A DNA stretch of 64,000 nt from Streptomyces sp. NBC_01267 (GCF_036241575.1 NZ_CP108455.1:5273501-5337500), one strand, 5' to 3'. Shown: positions 41,735 through 51,493, counted from the first letter of the stretch. Notes: generated from the letters alone by a model not told the origin. Translations and numbers: made by a program.

Positions 41735-43186
41735 GTGACGCAAGGACCACTCACCACGGAGACCGGTGCTCCGGTGGCGGACAACCAGAACAGCGAGACC
41801 GCGGGCGCCGGCGGTCCGGTTCTGGTGCAGGACCAGTACCTGCTGGAGAAGCTCGCCCACTTCAACCGGGAGCGCATCCCGGAGCGCATCGTGCACGCCC
41901 GCGGCGCCGGGGCGTACGGCACCTTCACGCTGACCCGCGACGTCTCGCAGTGGACCCGCGCGAAGTTCCTCTCCGAGGTCGGCAAGGAGACCGAGACCTT
42001 CCTGCGCTTCTCCACCGTCGCGGGCAACCTCGGCTCGGCGGACGCGGTGCGTGACCCCCGCGGGTTCGCGCTGAAGTTCTACACGGAGGAGGGGAACTAC
42101 GACCTCGTCGGGAACAACACGCCCGTCTTCTTCATCAAGGACGCCATCAAGTTCCCCGACTTCATCCACACCCAGAAGCGCGATCCGTACACCGGCTCGC
42201 AGGAAGCCGACAACGTGTGGGACTTCTGGGGCCTCAGCCCCGAGTCGACCCACCAGGTGACCTGGCTCTTCGGCGACCGCGGCATCCCGGCGACGCTCCG
42301 CCACATGAACGGCTACGGCTCGCACACGTTCCAGTGGAACAACGCGGACGGCGAGGTCTTCTGGGTCAAGTACCACTTCAAGACCGACCAGGGGATCAAG
42401 AACCTGACCTCGGCCGAGGCGGCCAAGCTCGCCGGTGAGGACCCGGACAGCCACCAGCGCGACCTGCGTGAGTCGATCGAGCGCGGTGACTTCCCGTCCT
42501 GGACCGTGCAGGTCCAGATCATGCCCGCGGCCGACGCGGCGACGTACCGCTTCAACCCGTTCGACCTGACCAAGGTCTGGCCGCACGCGGACTACCCGCC
42601 GATCGAGATCGGCAAGCTGGAGCTCAACCGCAACCCGGAGAACATCTTCGCCGAGGTCGAGCAGTCCGCCTTCTCGCCGGCCAGCTTCGTACCGGGCATC
42701 GGTCCCTCGCCGGACAAGATGCTCCAGGGCCGTCTCTTCGCGTACGGCGACGCCCACCGCTACCGCGTCGGCATCAACGGCGACCACCTGCCGGTGAACC
42801 GTCCGCACGCCGTCGAGGCGAACACCAACTACCGGGACGGCGGGCTGTACGACGGCCGTCACAAGGGTGCCAAGAACTACGAGCCGAACAGCTTCGGCGG
42901 ACCCTTCCAGACCGAGCAGCCGCTCTGGCGCTCGGCGCAGGTGAGCGGCGAAACGGGCAACCACGCCGCCCCGAGCCACGCCGAGGACAGCGACTTCGTC
43001 CAGGCGGGCAACCTGTACCGCCAGATGTCGGAGGACGAGAAGGGGCGGCTCGTCGAGAACCTCGCCGGGTTCATCGCGCAGGTCTCGCGCGACGACATCG
43101 CCGAGCGTGCGGTGAACAACTTCCGCCAGGCCGACGGCGACTTCGGCAAGCGGCTGGAGGCCGCGGTCCAGGCACTGCGCGCCTGA
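41735..43186 (+). CDS. Monofunctional haem catalase (small-subunit type)
   Basis: 483-aa catalase that breaks down hydrogen peroxide. Active-site His lies in [13 protein letters not shown], Asn in VGNNTPVFF, and the haem-ligand Tyr in [25 protein letters not shown] and [11 protein letters not shown] are also conserved. Length fits the small-subunit clade. GTG 41735 is chosen because AGGAGG (41724-41729) is 5 bases upstream; ATG 41717 would place that ribosome site inside the gene. Controlled by the promoter/operator at 41653. Confidence 0.96.
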   Translation: MTQGPLTTETGAPVADNQNSETAGAGGPVLVQDQYLLEKLAHFNRERIPERIVHARGAGAYGTFTLTRDVSQWTRAKFLSEVGKETETFLRFSTVAGNLGSADAVRDPRGFALKFYTEEGNYDLVGNNTPVFFIKDAIKFPDFIHTQKRDPYTGSQEADNVWDFWGLSPESTHQVTWLFGDRGIPATLRHMNGYGSHTFQWNNADGEVFWVKYHFKTDQGIKNLTSAEAAKLAGEDPDSHQRDLRESIERGDFPSWTVQVQIMPAADAATYRFNPFDLTKVWPHADYPPIEIGKLELNRNPENIFAEVEQSAFSPASFVPGIGPSPDKMLQGRLFAYGDAHRYRVGINGDHLPVNRPHAVEANTNYRDGGLYDGRHKGAKNYEPNSFGGPFQTEQPLWRSAQVSGETGNHAAPSHAEDSDFVQAGNLYRQMSEDEKGRLVENLAGFIAQVSRDDIAERAVNNFRQADGDFGKRLEAAVQALRA

Positions 43187-43240
43187 CCGTCGCGGTCCAG
43201 GCAGTGCGCGCCGCCTGATCCGACTGCCCATGCCTGCGCG

Positions 43241-43286
43241 CCGAGGGCTCCGTACACAGCTGTACTGCTGCGTACGGGGCCCTCGG
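43241..43286. terminator. Inverted repeat between catalase and CBS genes
   Basis: CCGAGGGCTCCGTAC (43241-43255) pairs with GTACGGGGCCCTCGG (43272-43286), one mismatch, across a 16-base loop. It lies between convergent genes and probably ends both. Confidence 0.8.
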
Positions 43287-43293
43287 CCGTACG

Positions 43294-43692
43294 TCAGACC
43301 AGCGCAGCCGCTTCGCTCCGGCCCGGGGCCCAGCAGCGGATGATGTCGCGCACCGACACCACCCCGACCGGGCCCACGTCGTCGAGCACGATCAGATGCC
43401 GGAAGCCGCCGTTCGACATCGCCCGCGCCGCTTCCTCCAGGGTCCAGGTGGGTGCGGCGAAGACCACGTCGGTGGTGGTGTGGGCGCCCGCGGTCTCCCG
43501 GTCGGGGTCCAGGCCTCTGCCGACGGCGTCGAGGATGTCGCGCTCGGTGAGAATGCCGAGCCCGCAGGTGTCGGGGTCGAAGACCACGGCCGCGCCGACG
43601 CGGCGCGCGGACATCAGTCCTGCGGACTGGCGGAGTGTGTGGGCGGGGCCGATCGTGAGCACGACCGTGCTCATGGCGTCTCGGACGAACAT
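43294..43692 (-). CDS. Two-CBS-domain protein
   Basis: 132-aa protein made of two CBS motifs (LMSARRVGAAVVFD with GILTERDIL, and GGFRHLIVLDD with GVVSVRDII), which bind adenosine nucleotides. No attached effector domain. ATG 43692 follows GGAGG by 11 bases; GTG 43728 would add 12 residues but has no ribosome site. A direct repeat TTCACAAG (43734-43741, 43742-43749) lies just upstream and may be regulatory. Regulatory partner unknown. Confidence 0.9.
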   Translation of the reverse strand: MFVRDAMSTVVLTIGPAHTLRQSAGLMSARRVGAAVVFDPDTCGLGILTERDILDAVGRGLDPDRETAGAHTTTDVVFAAPTWTLEEAARAMSNGGFRHLIVLDDVGPVGVVSVRDIIRCWAPGRSEAAALV

Positions 43693-43862
43693 GGAGGGTG
43701 CCACCTCCTCGGTGAATCCAGCTTGCACGGGAATTCACAAGTTCACAAGTGGGGGAGCTCTCAGAGTGGCATCAGCTCAGGAGCGCGGCAAGGGGGTGGA
43801 GGGGGCGAGTCCGGGAGGCGCGCGTAGATGTGACAGACGCCCCCCGTGCCCCGACAGCCCGG

Positions 43863-44663
43863 TCAGTAGCGCTGGTTGAGGTATCCCAGCATGTCCTGGT
43901 GCAGCAGTCCGTTGGACGCCGCGGCGTTGCCGCCCTCCACCCCGCGCACCCCGTCCAGACTGGTGAACTCGCCGCCCGCCTCCTGGACGATGATGGCGTT
44001 CGCCGCCATGTCCCAGAGGGACAGCTCGGGTTCGGCGCAGATGTCCACCGACCCCTCGGCGACCATCATGTACGGCCAGAAGTCGCCGTACCCACGGGTA
44101 CGCCAGCAGTCGCGGGTCAGGTCGAGGAACCCGTCGAGCCGTCCCTGCGCCTCCCAGCCGGCCAACGAGGCATAGGCGAAGGAGGAGTCCGCGATCTTGG
44201 AGACCTTGGAGACATGCAGCCGGGTGGCCGAGGTGAGGCTCCGACCGCTGTACGCGCCCGCGCCCTTCGCCGCCCACCAGCGGCGGCCCAGCGCGGGTGC
44301 GGAGACCACGCCGACCACCGGTTCGTGACCGTCCTCGCCCGCCACCGTCAGCGAGATGAGGGTCGCCCAGACCGGGACACCGCGGACGTAGTTCTTGGTC
44401 CCGTCGATCGGGTCGACGACCCAGCGCCGGGGGCCGGTGCCCGAGAGGCCGTACTCCTCGCCGAGGATCGCGTCGCGCGGCCTGGCCCGCTGGAGCTGTC
44501 CGCGGATCAGCTCCTCGGCGCCCTTGTCGGCCTCGCTGACCGGCGTCATGTCCGGCTTCGTCTCGACCTTCAGGTCGAGGGCCTTGAAACGGGCCATCGT
44601 CGCCGCGTCGGCAGCATCCGCCAGGACGTGGGCAAGGCGCAGATCATCGTGGTAGTCGGGCAT
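43863..44663 (-). CDS. hisN: Inositol-monophosphatase-family phosphatase, likely histidinol-phosphatase HisN
   Basis: 266-aa metal-dependent phosphatase. Metal and catalytic motifs: LGEEYG, VVDPIDGTKNYVRG and LWDMAANAIIV. The inositol-monophosphatase-family enzyme in this position in Streptomyces is HisN, which dephosphorylates histidinol phosphate in histidine synthesis; family members with other substrates cannot be ruled out by sequence alone. No ribosome site precedes ATG 44663, and a -10-like TACTGT is just upstream, so a leaderless transcript is likely. Confidence 0.85.
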   Translation of the reverse strand: MPDYHDDLRLAHVLADAADAATMARFKALDLKVETKPDMTPVSEADKGAEELIRGQLQRARPRDAILGEEYGLSGTGPRRWVVDPIDGTKNYVRGVPVWATLISLTVAGEDGHEPVVGVVSAPALGRRWWAAKGAGAYSGRSLTSATRLHVSKVSKIADSSFAYASLAGWEAQGRLDGFLDLTRDCWRTRGYGDFWPYMMVAEGSVDICAEPELSLWDMAANAIIVQEAGGEFTSLDGVRGVEGGNAAASNGLLHQDMLGYLNQRY

Positions 44664-44722
44664 GGTCGTCACAGTATCGACCGGGCTCCGATCGGGCCAC
44701 AGGGGCTTGCCCGCGCGGGGTA

Positions 44723-44747
44723 TTGACAGTGCCACGGCGTCCGTCAA
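44723..44747 (+). promoter_or_regulatory. TTGAC...GTCAA inverted repeat before the TetR gene
   Basis: TTGACA (44723-44728) could be a -35; TTGAC and GTCAA (44743-44747) form an inverted repeat 15 bases apart. It lies 37 bases before the TetR start and may be its self-operator, with a weak -10 downstream. Confidence 0.4.
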
Positions 44748-44783
44748 CTCTGAGCGCAGAGCCCTTCCGCCCAGGAGGCAAAG

Positions 44784-45395
44784 ATGCCTGCAGCGCGCGA
44801 ATCCCTGCTCGACTCCGCCCTCTCCGCGGTGTCCACCGCCGACGGCCGCCCCTGGTCCGCCGTGCGCATGACCGACGTGGCGTCCGCCGCCGGGGTCTCC
44901 CGGCAGACGCTCTACAACGAGTTCGGCTCCAAGGAAGGCCTCGCCCGCGCCCTCGTCCGGCGTGAGGCGGACCGGTACCTCCAGGGCGTCGACCGGGTGC
45001 TCGCCGCGCCGGGAGCGTCCGTCGGCGGTGAACCGCTGGTCCTGGTCGCCGAGTGGACGGTGTCGGCGGCCCGTTCCCGTCCGCTGGTACGGGCGTTGCT
45101 GACGGGCTGCTGGACCGGCCGTCTGCCCGCCCCGGACCCGGCACCCGGCCGGTCCCGCCTCCCGGCCCAGCGCCGCGCCGACGCGGGACCGCCCGCCCCC
45201 GGCGAGCTGATCGCCGCGGTCCTGCACCGGGCGGCTCTCGCGTTGTCACGGGGGCGGGCAGACGAAGGGGAGGAGGCCGTGGACCTCAGGTACCGCTGCG
45301 AGGTGGCGGTACGTCTCGCGCTCTCCCACGTCGTCGCACCGGGCGACCGGAAGGTCGGTCACCTGGTGCGCGAGGCGGTGGGACGGGCCGGGTGA
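44784..45395 (+). CDS. TetR-family transcriptional regulator
   Basis: 203-aa one-domain repressor. Helix-turn-helix in residues about 25-60: VRMTDVASAAGVSRQTLYNEF followed by GSKEGLARALV (motif shown in parts). The C-terminal ligand domain is helical with a Pro/Ala-rich insert (RLPAPDPAPGRSRLPAQ). ATG 44784 follows AGGAGG. Adjacent genes diverge or converge, so its targets are unclear; the hisN or peptide-importer genes are candidates. Confidence 0.9.
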   Translation: MPAARESLLDSALSAVSTADGRPWSAVRMTDVASAAGVSRQTLYNEFGSKEGLARALVRREADRYLQGVDRVLAAPGASVGGEPLVLVAEWTVSAARSRPLVRALLTGCWTGRLPAPDPAPGRSRLPAQRRADAGPPAPGELIAAVLHRAALALSRGRADEGEEAVDLRYRCEVAVRLALSHVVAPGDRKVGHLVREAVGRAG

Positions 45396-45411
45396 GGACT
45401 GCCTACTTGAG

Positions 45412-47100
45412 TTACTTGAGCCAGCCGACCTTGGCGTAGTCGGTGTCGGCCAGGCCGGAGGCGCCGAAGTTGGCGAGGCCCTTGCGGACCGCGTCGATCT
45501 GCGGACGCTGGTAGAGCTCGATGGAGTGGCCGAGCTTCCAGATCTCCACGTCGGCCTCGTTGTAGAGCTTGATCGCCTCGGCGTGGTCGGTGGTGCCCGC
45601 CGCTTTGTTCAGCAGCTCGTCGATCTTCGGGGAGCCGACCGAACCGAAGTTCTGGAAGAGGTTCTTGCCCTCCGGCTGGATGAAGACCGGCGTCAGCATC
45701 GTCTGGTAGACGGCGTCGACATTGCGGAAGCTGGTGATGTCGAAGTTGCCGGTGTTGACGAACTTGTTGAAGTAGTCGTTCGCCGGGACCTTCTGGAGGT
45801 CGACCTTGATACCCACCGCGCCGAGCATCTGCTGCACCAGCTCGGCCTGGTCGGTCTGCGACGCGGTGCCGCCCGCGCTCAGGGTGTAACCGAGCGTGAG
45901 CTTCTTGCCGTCCTTGGTGCGCGGCTTGCCCTCGCCCGCGTCCTTCCAGCCGGCCTCGTCCAGCAGCTTCTTGGCCCGCTCCGGGTCGTACTTGCCGTAC
46001 TCCCCGGCGGTGTCCTGGTACCCCTCCTGGTTCGGCATGAAGAAGTGGTTGTCCAGCGGCTTCAGATCGAAGGAGAGGTCCTTGCTGAAGCTCTCGTTGA
46101 CACCGTCGCGGTTGATGGCCGCCTGCACGGCGTTGCGCACCTTCACATCCTTCAGCGGGCCGTGGCCGCCGTTGAGCGTGATGTGCACCTCGTCCCAGCG
46201 CGCCCCGCGCCTGATGTCCGTGTCGGGCGCCTTGACCAGCCGCTTGTAGTCCTCGGGCTGGAGTGCGGGGGCCTCGTCGATCTCCTTGTTCAGGTAGGCC
46301 TCGGTGAACGCGGAGCTGTCGAGGACGCGGTAGACGACCGAGTCGAGCTTCGGCTTGTCCCCCCACCACTTCGGGTCCGGGACGATGGTGACGGTCTGCC
46401 CGGTCTTGTCGTACGTACCGACCTTGAAGGAGTTGCCGGTCACCAGGGCCTTCTCGGACCAGCCCTTGTTGAACTTCGCGGGGGTGTCGATGTACGCCGC
46501 CGGGTACAGCGGGTCGAAGAGCCGCTGCCAGTCCGCGTACGGCGAGGAGAAGGTGACCTTCACGCCGTGCGCGTCGGCGCCCTGCTCCACCTTGGATATC
46601 TGGCTGTACCCGGAGGTGTCGGCCGCCTCGTACGCGCTGTCGGTGCCGTTCAGCGCCTTCCACTGGGCCTGGAAGTCCTTCCAGCTCAGCGGCTTCCCGT
46701 CGGACCACTTGGCCTTCGGGTTCAGCTCGTAGGTCACCACCTGCGGGCTGGTCGAGGTGACCTTCGCCGAGACCAGGAAGTTCGGGTTGGCGTGGATGGT
46801 GCCCTTGGCGTCGGCGTCGAACAGGTCGGGCAGGACCGCCTTGATGATGTCCTGGGCGTCGCCCTGCTGGCCGTCCACCTGGTTGATGTTGTACTGCGTG
46901 ATCCACTGGTCGATGGCGAACCGCAGCGACCCGCCCTGCTTGAGGTCGCTCACCGGGTGCGCGTTGATGCTCTGCCCGTCCACCTGCGGAGCGGCCTGTT
47001 TCTTCGCTGCTTTGCCGTCTCCGTCGGAGGAACTGCAGCCCGCCACCGCCAGGGTGGCCGACAGTGCTGCGGCGATGGCGACAACGGTGGTTCTGCGCAT
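45412..47100 (-). CDS. Family-5 peptide-binding lipoprotein (ABC importer)
   Basis: 562-aa binding protein of the oligopeptide/dipeptide class. Signal with lipobox LAVAGC near Cys22. Family marks: YELNPKAKWSDGKPLSWKDF (in part), RNAVQAAINRDGVNE and ERAKKLLDEAGWKD. It faces away from the permease and ATPase genes starting at 47344, which supply the importer. ATG 47100. Confidence 0.93.
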   Translation of the reverse strand: MRRTTVVAIAAALSATLAVAGCSSSDGDGKAAKKQAAPQVDGQSINAHPVSDLKQGGSLRFAIDQWITQYNINQVDGQQGDAQDIIKAVLPDLFDADAKGTIHANPNFLVSAKVTSTSPQVVTYELNPKAKWSDGKPLSWKDFQAQWKALNGTDSAYEAADTSGYSQISKVEQGADAHGVKVTFSSPYADWQRLFDPLYPAAYIDTPAKFNKGWSEKALVTGNSFKVGTYDKTGQTVTIVPDPKWWGDKPKLDSVVYRVLDSSAFTEAYLNKEIDEAPALQPEDYKRLVKAPDTDIRRGARWDEVHITLNGGHGPLKDVKVRNAVQAAINRDGVNESFSKDLSFDLKPLDNHFFMPNQEGYQDTAGEYGKYDPERAKKLLDEAGWKDAGEGKPRTKDGKKLTLGYTLSAGGTASQTDQAELVQQMLGAVGIKVDLQKVPANDYFNKFVNTGNFDITSFRNVDAVYQTMLTPVFIQPEGKNLFQNFGSVGSPKIDELLNKAAGTTDHAEAIKLYNEADVEIWKLGHSIELYQRPQIDAVRKGLANFGASGLADTDYAKVGWLK

Positions 47101-47343
47101 CGGGTTTCTTCCTCCGGTTCAAGGCGGCCTGATCGAGGCCACAGGCTCACGAGACCGTAAGTCCATCTCCTTGCACAACGGGAGGGCTCCGGTGATCCTG
47201 TAATCCATTCTTTGCATGCACGCAACACATAGTGGTCAAACTGGATCTATGAGACGACTCAAACCATCAACGAAGCGATAAAAGATGTCGCGGCTTTGAT
47301 CTCAAGTGATCCCAAGTGATCTCAAGCGGAGGAACCAACACCC
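47101..47343. promoter_or_regulatory. Divergent control region of the peptide importer
   Basis: Noticeably AT-richer than its surroundings. It holds a near-palindrome TTGC-N6-GCAA (47212-47225) and three 10-bp direct repeats (CTCAAGTGAT, CCCAAGTGAT, CTCAAGCGGA, 47301-47330) that end at the ribosome site of the permease gene. These are candidate regulator sites; core promoters are not clear. Confidence 0.5.
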
Positions 47344-48327
47344 GTGGCCGCCTTCCTGGCCAAGCGACTCGGCTACTACGCCGTCCTGTTGCTTGTCGCC
47401 ATCTGCCTGTCCTACCTGCTGGCCTCGCTCGCGCTCGATCCGCGTGCGTACTACGCGGGCAGGCAACCGCCCCTCTCGCCCAGCGCCGTCGACCACCACC
47501 TCACCGCGCTCGGTGTCAACGACCACCAGTCGCTCGTCGGCCGCTTCGCCCGATGGGCCGGGCACGCCGTGCGCGGCGATCTCGGGCAGACCATCGACGG
47601 GACCTCCGTGGGCGCGGAGTTCGGCCGCCGGATCGGGGTCAGTCTGCGGCTGCTGCTCCTGGGGACCGTCCTCGGCACGGTCGTCGGCGTTCTCGCCGGT
47701 GCCTGGACCGCCGTGCGCCAGTACCGGTTCTCCGACCGGGTAACGACGCTGATCTCCTTCGTGCTGCTGTCCACACCGGTGTTCCTGCTCGCCGTGCTGC
47801 TCAAGATCGGCGCGATCTGGTTCAACCAGAAGACCGGCACCGACGTCATCAAGTTCACCGGTGAGCGGAGCCCCGGGGTCGACTCCGGATTCCTGGCCGT
47901 GCTGAAGGATCGCTCGGTGCACCTGTTGCTGCCGACCATCTCCATCGCGCTGGGCACCATCGCCAGTTACAGCCGCTACCAGCGCTCCACCATGCTCGAC
48001 GTGCTCGGCTCGGACTACCTGCGCACCGCGCAGGCCAAGGGACTCACCCGGCGCACCGCGCTCCTCAAACACGGGCTGCGGACCGCGCTCATCCCCATGT
48101 CGACGTACTTCAGTTACGGATTCCTGGCCCTCTTCACCGGCGCCACCTTCACCGAGACGATCTTCGGCTGGCACGGCATGGGCGAGTGGTTCGTCTCCTC
48201 CATCGGCAAGAACGACGTCAACTCCGTCGTCGCCGTCAATGTGTTCGCCGCCGTGATGGTCCTGCTGTCCGGCTTCCTCGCGGATGTCCTGCACGCCGCG
48301 CTCGACCCGCGTATCCGGAACGCCTGA
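47344..48327 (+). CDS. Peptide ABC permease (DppB-like)
   Basis: 327-aa permease. N-terminal helix (YYAVLLLVAICLSYLLA), a periplasmic stretch, then five more helices. The ATPase-contact loop is DYLRTAQAKGLTRRTALLKH. GTG 47344 follows GGAGG at about 10 bases. First gene of permease-permease-ATPase set. Confidence 0.92.
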   Translation: MAAFLAKRLGYYAVLLLVAICLSYLLASLALDPRAYYAGRQPPLSPSAVDHHLTALGVNDHQSLVGRFARWAGHAVRGDLGQTIDGTSVGAEFGRRIGVSLRLLLLGTVLGTVVGVLAGAWTAVRQYRFSDRVTTLISFVLLSTPVFLLAVLLKIGAIWFNQKTGTDVIKFTGERSPGVDSGFLAVLKDRSVHLLLPTISIALGTIASYSRYQRSTMLDVLGSDYLRTAQAKGLTRRTALLKHGLRTALIPMSTYFSYGFLALFTGATFTETIFGWHGMGEWFVSSIGKNDVNSVVAVNVFAAVMVLLSGFLADVLHAALDPRIRNA

Positions 48328-48341
48328 GGAGTACGGACACC

Positions 48342-49283
48342 ATGACTGCCGTCGTAGAGACCGCCGCCGCCGACGCGGCCGGCCAGGGTGCGGAACCGAT
48401 ACGCCCCGCAGGACGCGCCGGGGTGGTGATGCGCCGCTTCGTACGCAATCCGGGCGCGCTCACCGGAGCCGTCGTCCTGCTCCTGCTCTTCCTGCTCGCG
48501 TTCGCGGGCCCGCTGATCAGCCGCTGGGACTACAGCCACATCGACTACACCGCACTGCGGGACGCGCCGAGCGCCCGGCACTGGTGGGGCACCAACCGCA
48601 TCGGGCAGGACGTCTTCGCCCAGACCATCCGCGGACTCCAGAAGTCCCTGCTGATCGGCCTGCTGGTCGCGTTGTTCTCCACCGTGCTCGCCTCCCTGGT
48701 CGGCGCCTGCGCCGGGTACTTCGGCGGGTGGACCGACCGGGTGCTGATGTTCTTCGTCGATCTCCTGCTCGTCTTCCCGTCCTTCCTGATCATCGCGATC
48801 ATCTCGCCACGGCTCCGGGACGGCGGCTGGTTCGCGTTCGTCGGCCTGCTCGCCGTCTTCGGCTGGATGATCACCGCCCGGGTGGTCAGATCGATGACCC
48901 TGTCGCTGAAGGAGCGCGAATTCGTGCGTGCCGCCCAGTACATGGGGGTCGGCCCGTTCCGGATCATCTGGCGCCATGTGGTGCCCAACATCGCCTCCTT
49001 CCTGATCATCGACGCGACGATCGCGGTGGGCGGGGCGGTGATGAGCGAGACCGCGCTGTCGTACTTCGGGTTCGGCGTCCAGTCGCCCGACGTCTCGCTC
49101 GGCACGCTCATCGCCTCGACGACCGGGGCGGCCGTGACCTATCCGTGGATGTTCTTCTTCGCCGCGGGGCTCCTGATCGTCTTCGTACTCGCAGTGAATC
49201 TTGTGGGCGACGGGCTGCGCGACGCGCTGGACCCGACCTCGCGCCGCAGCCGTAGCCGTAAGCGCAAGGGAGCAGGGCGATGA
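48342..49283 (+). CDS. Peptide ABC permease (DppC-like)
   Basis: 313-aa permease with six helices, for example TGAVVLLLLFLLAFAGPL and LLIGLLVALFSTVLASLVG. HWWGTNRIGQDVFAQ (HxxGTDxxGRD motif) and the contact loop REFVRAAQYMGVGPFRIIW are typical of the second Dpp/Opp permease. Starts 14 bases after the first permease. Confidence 0.93.
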   Translation: MTAVVETAAADAAGQGAEPIRPAGRAGVVMRRFVRNPGALTGAVVLLLLFLLAFAGPLISRWDYSHIDYTALRDAPSARHWWGTNRIGQDVFAQTIRGLQKSLLIGLLVALFSTVLASLVGACAGYFGGWTDRVLMFFVDLLLVFPSFLIIAIISPRLRDGGWFAFVGLLAVFGWMITARVVRSMTLSLKEREFVRAAQYMGVGPFRIIWRHVVPNIASFLIIDATIAVGGAVMSETALSYFGFGVQSPDVSLGTLIASTTGAAVTYPWMFFFAAGLLIVFVLAVNLVGDGLRDALDPTSRRSRSRKRKGAGR

Positions 49284-51493
49284 CCTCGGTACTCGAAGTG
49301 AGCGGCCTGGAGGTCGACTTCGACGGGACCCCCGCGGTCCGTGGCGTGGACTTCGCGCTCCAGCGGGGTGAAGTGCTCGGACTGGTGGGCGAGTCGGGCT
49401 CCGGCAAGTCCGCGACCGCGCTCGCCGTGCTCGGGCTGCTGCCGGGGAACGCGGTCGTCCGCGGGTCGGTGAGGCTCGACGGCACCGAACTCGTCGGTGC
49501 CTCCGACCGGGCCCTGTCCAAGGTGCGCGGCAGCCGGATCAGCATGGTCTTCCAGGACCCGCTCTCCGCCTTCACCCCCGTCTACCGGATCGGTGACCAG
49601 ATCGCCGAGGCGGTCCGCGCCCACCAGGACATCCCGCGCGAGCGGGCCAGGGCGCGCGCGGTGGAACTGCTGGACCTGGTCGGGATTCCCGAGCCGCACG
49701 TCCGGGCGGGGTCGTACCCGCACGAGTTCTCCGGCGGCATGCGCCAGCGCGCCATGATCGCCATGGCCATGGCCAACGACCCGGACGTGATCCTGGCCGA
49801 CGAGCCGACCACCGCGCTGGACGTCACCATCCAGGCGCAGGTACTGGACGTGCTGCGCACCGCGCAGCGGGAGACCGGCGCCGCGCTGGTGCTGGTCAGC
49901 CACGACCTCGGCGTGATCGCCGGAGCGGCGGACCGGGTGGCCGTGATGTACGCGGGCCGGATCGTGGAGACCGCGTCCGCCGAGGACCTCTTCGCCCGGC
50001 CCCGGATGCCGTACACGCTCGGGCTGATCGGCGCGGTGCCGAGGCTCGACGTCGCCGGTGAGGTGCTGGTGCCGATCCCCGGGTCGCCGCCCGGTGCGGG
50101 CAGCCTCGCGCCCGGCTGCCCGTTCGCGCCCCGGTGCCCGCTGGCCGAGGACGCCTGCCGGGGGGAGGAGCCGGAGCTGCGGGCCGTGGACGGTGAGCAC
50201 CTGGCCGCCTGTGTACGCGCCGACGAGATCGTCGCGCAGGGGCTCGGGCCGCTCGACGTGTTCCCGGTGCCGACGATCCCGGCGGCCCGCGGTGCGCGGG
50301 TGCCCGAGGTCCCCGAGGCCCCCGAGGTCCCCGAGGTCCCGGGCGGTGAGCAGCCGTCCGATGGTGAGCAGGCGTCCGATGGTGAGCAGCCGTCCGATGG
50401 TGAGCAGCCGTCCGACGGTGAGCAGGCGTCCGGCAGCCGGCAGACGTCCGGCGCGGCGGCGGCCTCCGAACAGCCGCCCGCCGAGACCGTGTTGGACGTG
50501 CGCGGACTCGTCAAGACCTTCCCCGTGCTGAAGGGCACCGCCTTCAAGCGCCGGGTGGGGTCCGTGCACGCCGTCGACGGCGTCGACCTGCGGATCAGGC
50601 GGGGCGAGACCCTCGCCCTGGTCGGCGAGTCGGGGTCCGGGAAGTCCACCACCCTCTTCGAACTGCTCAATCTGGTCCGGCCCGAGGGCGGTGAGATCGA
50701 ACTCTTCGGGCAGTCGCTGGACGGGCTCGGCAAGGCGGCCAGGCGGGCGCTGCGCGGGCAGGTGCAGATCGTCTTCCAGGACCCGATGGCCAGCCTCGAC
50801 CCCCGGATGACGGTCGGCGACATCATCGCCGAACCGCTGCACGCGCAGGGGGTGGACCGCCGGACGGCGGGCGGCCGGATACCGGGGCTGCTGGAACAGG
50901 TCGGCCTGGACCCGGCGCACGCCACCCGCTTCCCGCACGAGTTCTCCGGCGGCCAGCGCCAGCGCATCGGCATCGCCCGCGCCCTGTCGGTCGGACCGCA
51001 GCTGCTGGTGCTCGACGAACCGGTCTCCGCGCTGGACGTCTCCGTCCAGGCCGGCGTCCTCAACCTGCTGCAACGGCTCAAGGCGGAACTGGGCCTGGCG
51101 TACCTCTTCGTCTCGCACGACCTGTCGGTGGTCCGCCACATCGCGGACCGGGTGAGCGTCGTCTACCTCGGGCGCACCGTAGAGGCAGGGGCGGTCGACG
51201 AGGTCTTCGAGCGGCCACGGCATCCGTACACCCAGGCCCTGTTGTCCGCCGTCCCGCTGCCCGATCCGGTACGCGAGCGGGAGCGGCAGCGCACCCGGAT
51301 CCTGCTGCCGGGCGACCCGCCCAGCCCCACCCGCCGGTACGAGGGCTGCCGCTTCCGGGGGCGCTGCCCGGTGTACGCGGACCTCGGCGCCGAGGAACAG
51401 GCGCGCTGCGCGAGCGAGGTGCCGGTGGATCAGGAACACGGCGACGACCACGTGGCGGCCTGTCACTTCCCGCGGGTGCGTGAGGTGGTCTGA
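49280..51493 (+). CDS. Double peptide ABC ATPase (DppD-DppF fusion)
   Basis: 737-aa protein with two complete ATPase units. The first has GESGSGKSATA, FSGGMRQRA and VILADEPTTALD, followed by a Cys-rich tail CPFAPRCPLAEDAC. The second (from about residue 400) has GESGSGKSTT, FSGGQRQRI and LLVLDEPVSALD, and its own Cys tail. Between them lies a linker with five GEQ(P/A)S(D/G) units. ATG 49280 overlaps the permease stop (ATGA). The fusion replaces the usual two separate genes and is common in actinobacteria. Confidence 0.94.
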   Translation: MTSVLEVSGLEVDFDGTPAVRGVDFALQRGEVLGLVGESGSGKSATALAVLGLLPGNAVVRGSVRLDGTELVGASDRALSKVRGSRISMVFQDPLSAFTPVYRIGDQIAEAVRAHQDIPRERARARAVELLDLVGIPEPHVRAGSYPHEFSGGMRQRAMIAMAMANDPDVILADEPTTALDVTIQAQVLDVLRTAQRETGAALVLVSHDLGVIAGAADRVAVMYAGRIVETASAEDLFARPRMPYTLGLIGAVPRLDVAGEVLVPIPGSPPGAGSLAPGCPFAPRCPLAEDACRGEEPELRAVDGEHLAACVRADEIVAQGLGPLDVFPVPTIPAARGARVPEVPEAPEVPEVPGGEQPSDGEQASDGEQPSDGEQPSDGEQASGSRQTSGAAAASEQPPAETVLDVRGLVKTFPVLKGTAFKRRVGSVHAVDGVDLRIRRGETLALVGESGSGKSTTLFELLNLVRPEGGEIELFGQSLDGLGKAARRALRGQVQIVFQDPMASLDPRMTVGDIIAEPLHAQGVDRRTAGGRIPGLLEQVGLDPAHATRFPHEFSGGQRQRIGIARALSVGPQLLVLDEPVSALDVSVQAGVLNLLQRLKAELGLAYLFVSHDLSVVRHIADRVSVVYLGRTVEAGAVDEVFERPRHPYTQALLSAVPLPDPVRERERQRTRILLPGDPPSPTRRYEGCRFRGRCPVYADLGAEEQARCASEVPVDQEHGDDHVAACHFPRVREVV
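50345..50434 (+). repeat. Five-copy 18-bp in-frame tandem repeat in the ATPase linker
   Basis: Unit GGTGAGCAGCCGTCCGAT starts at 50345, 50363, 50381, 50399 and 50417 with a few substitutions. It codes for GEQPSD/GEQASD and lengthens the flexible linker in steps of six residues. Confidence 0.92.

Noticed and set aside
45526..47160. 544-codon plus-strand frame
   Set aside because: Antisense to the family-5 binding protein, which has lipobox and family motifs; the frame is rich in Val/Leu/Arg as expected of a shadow.
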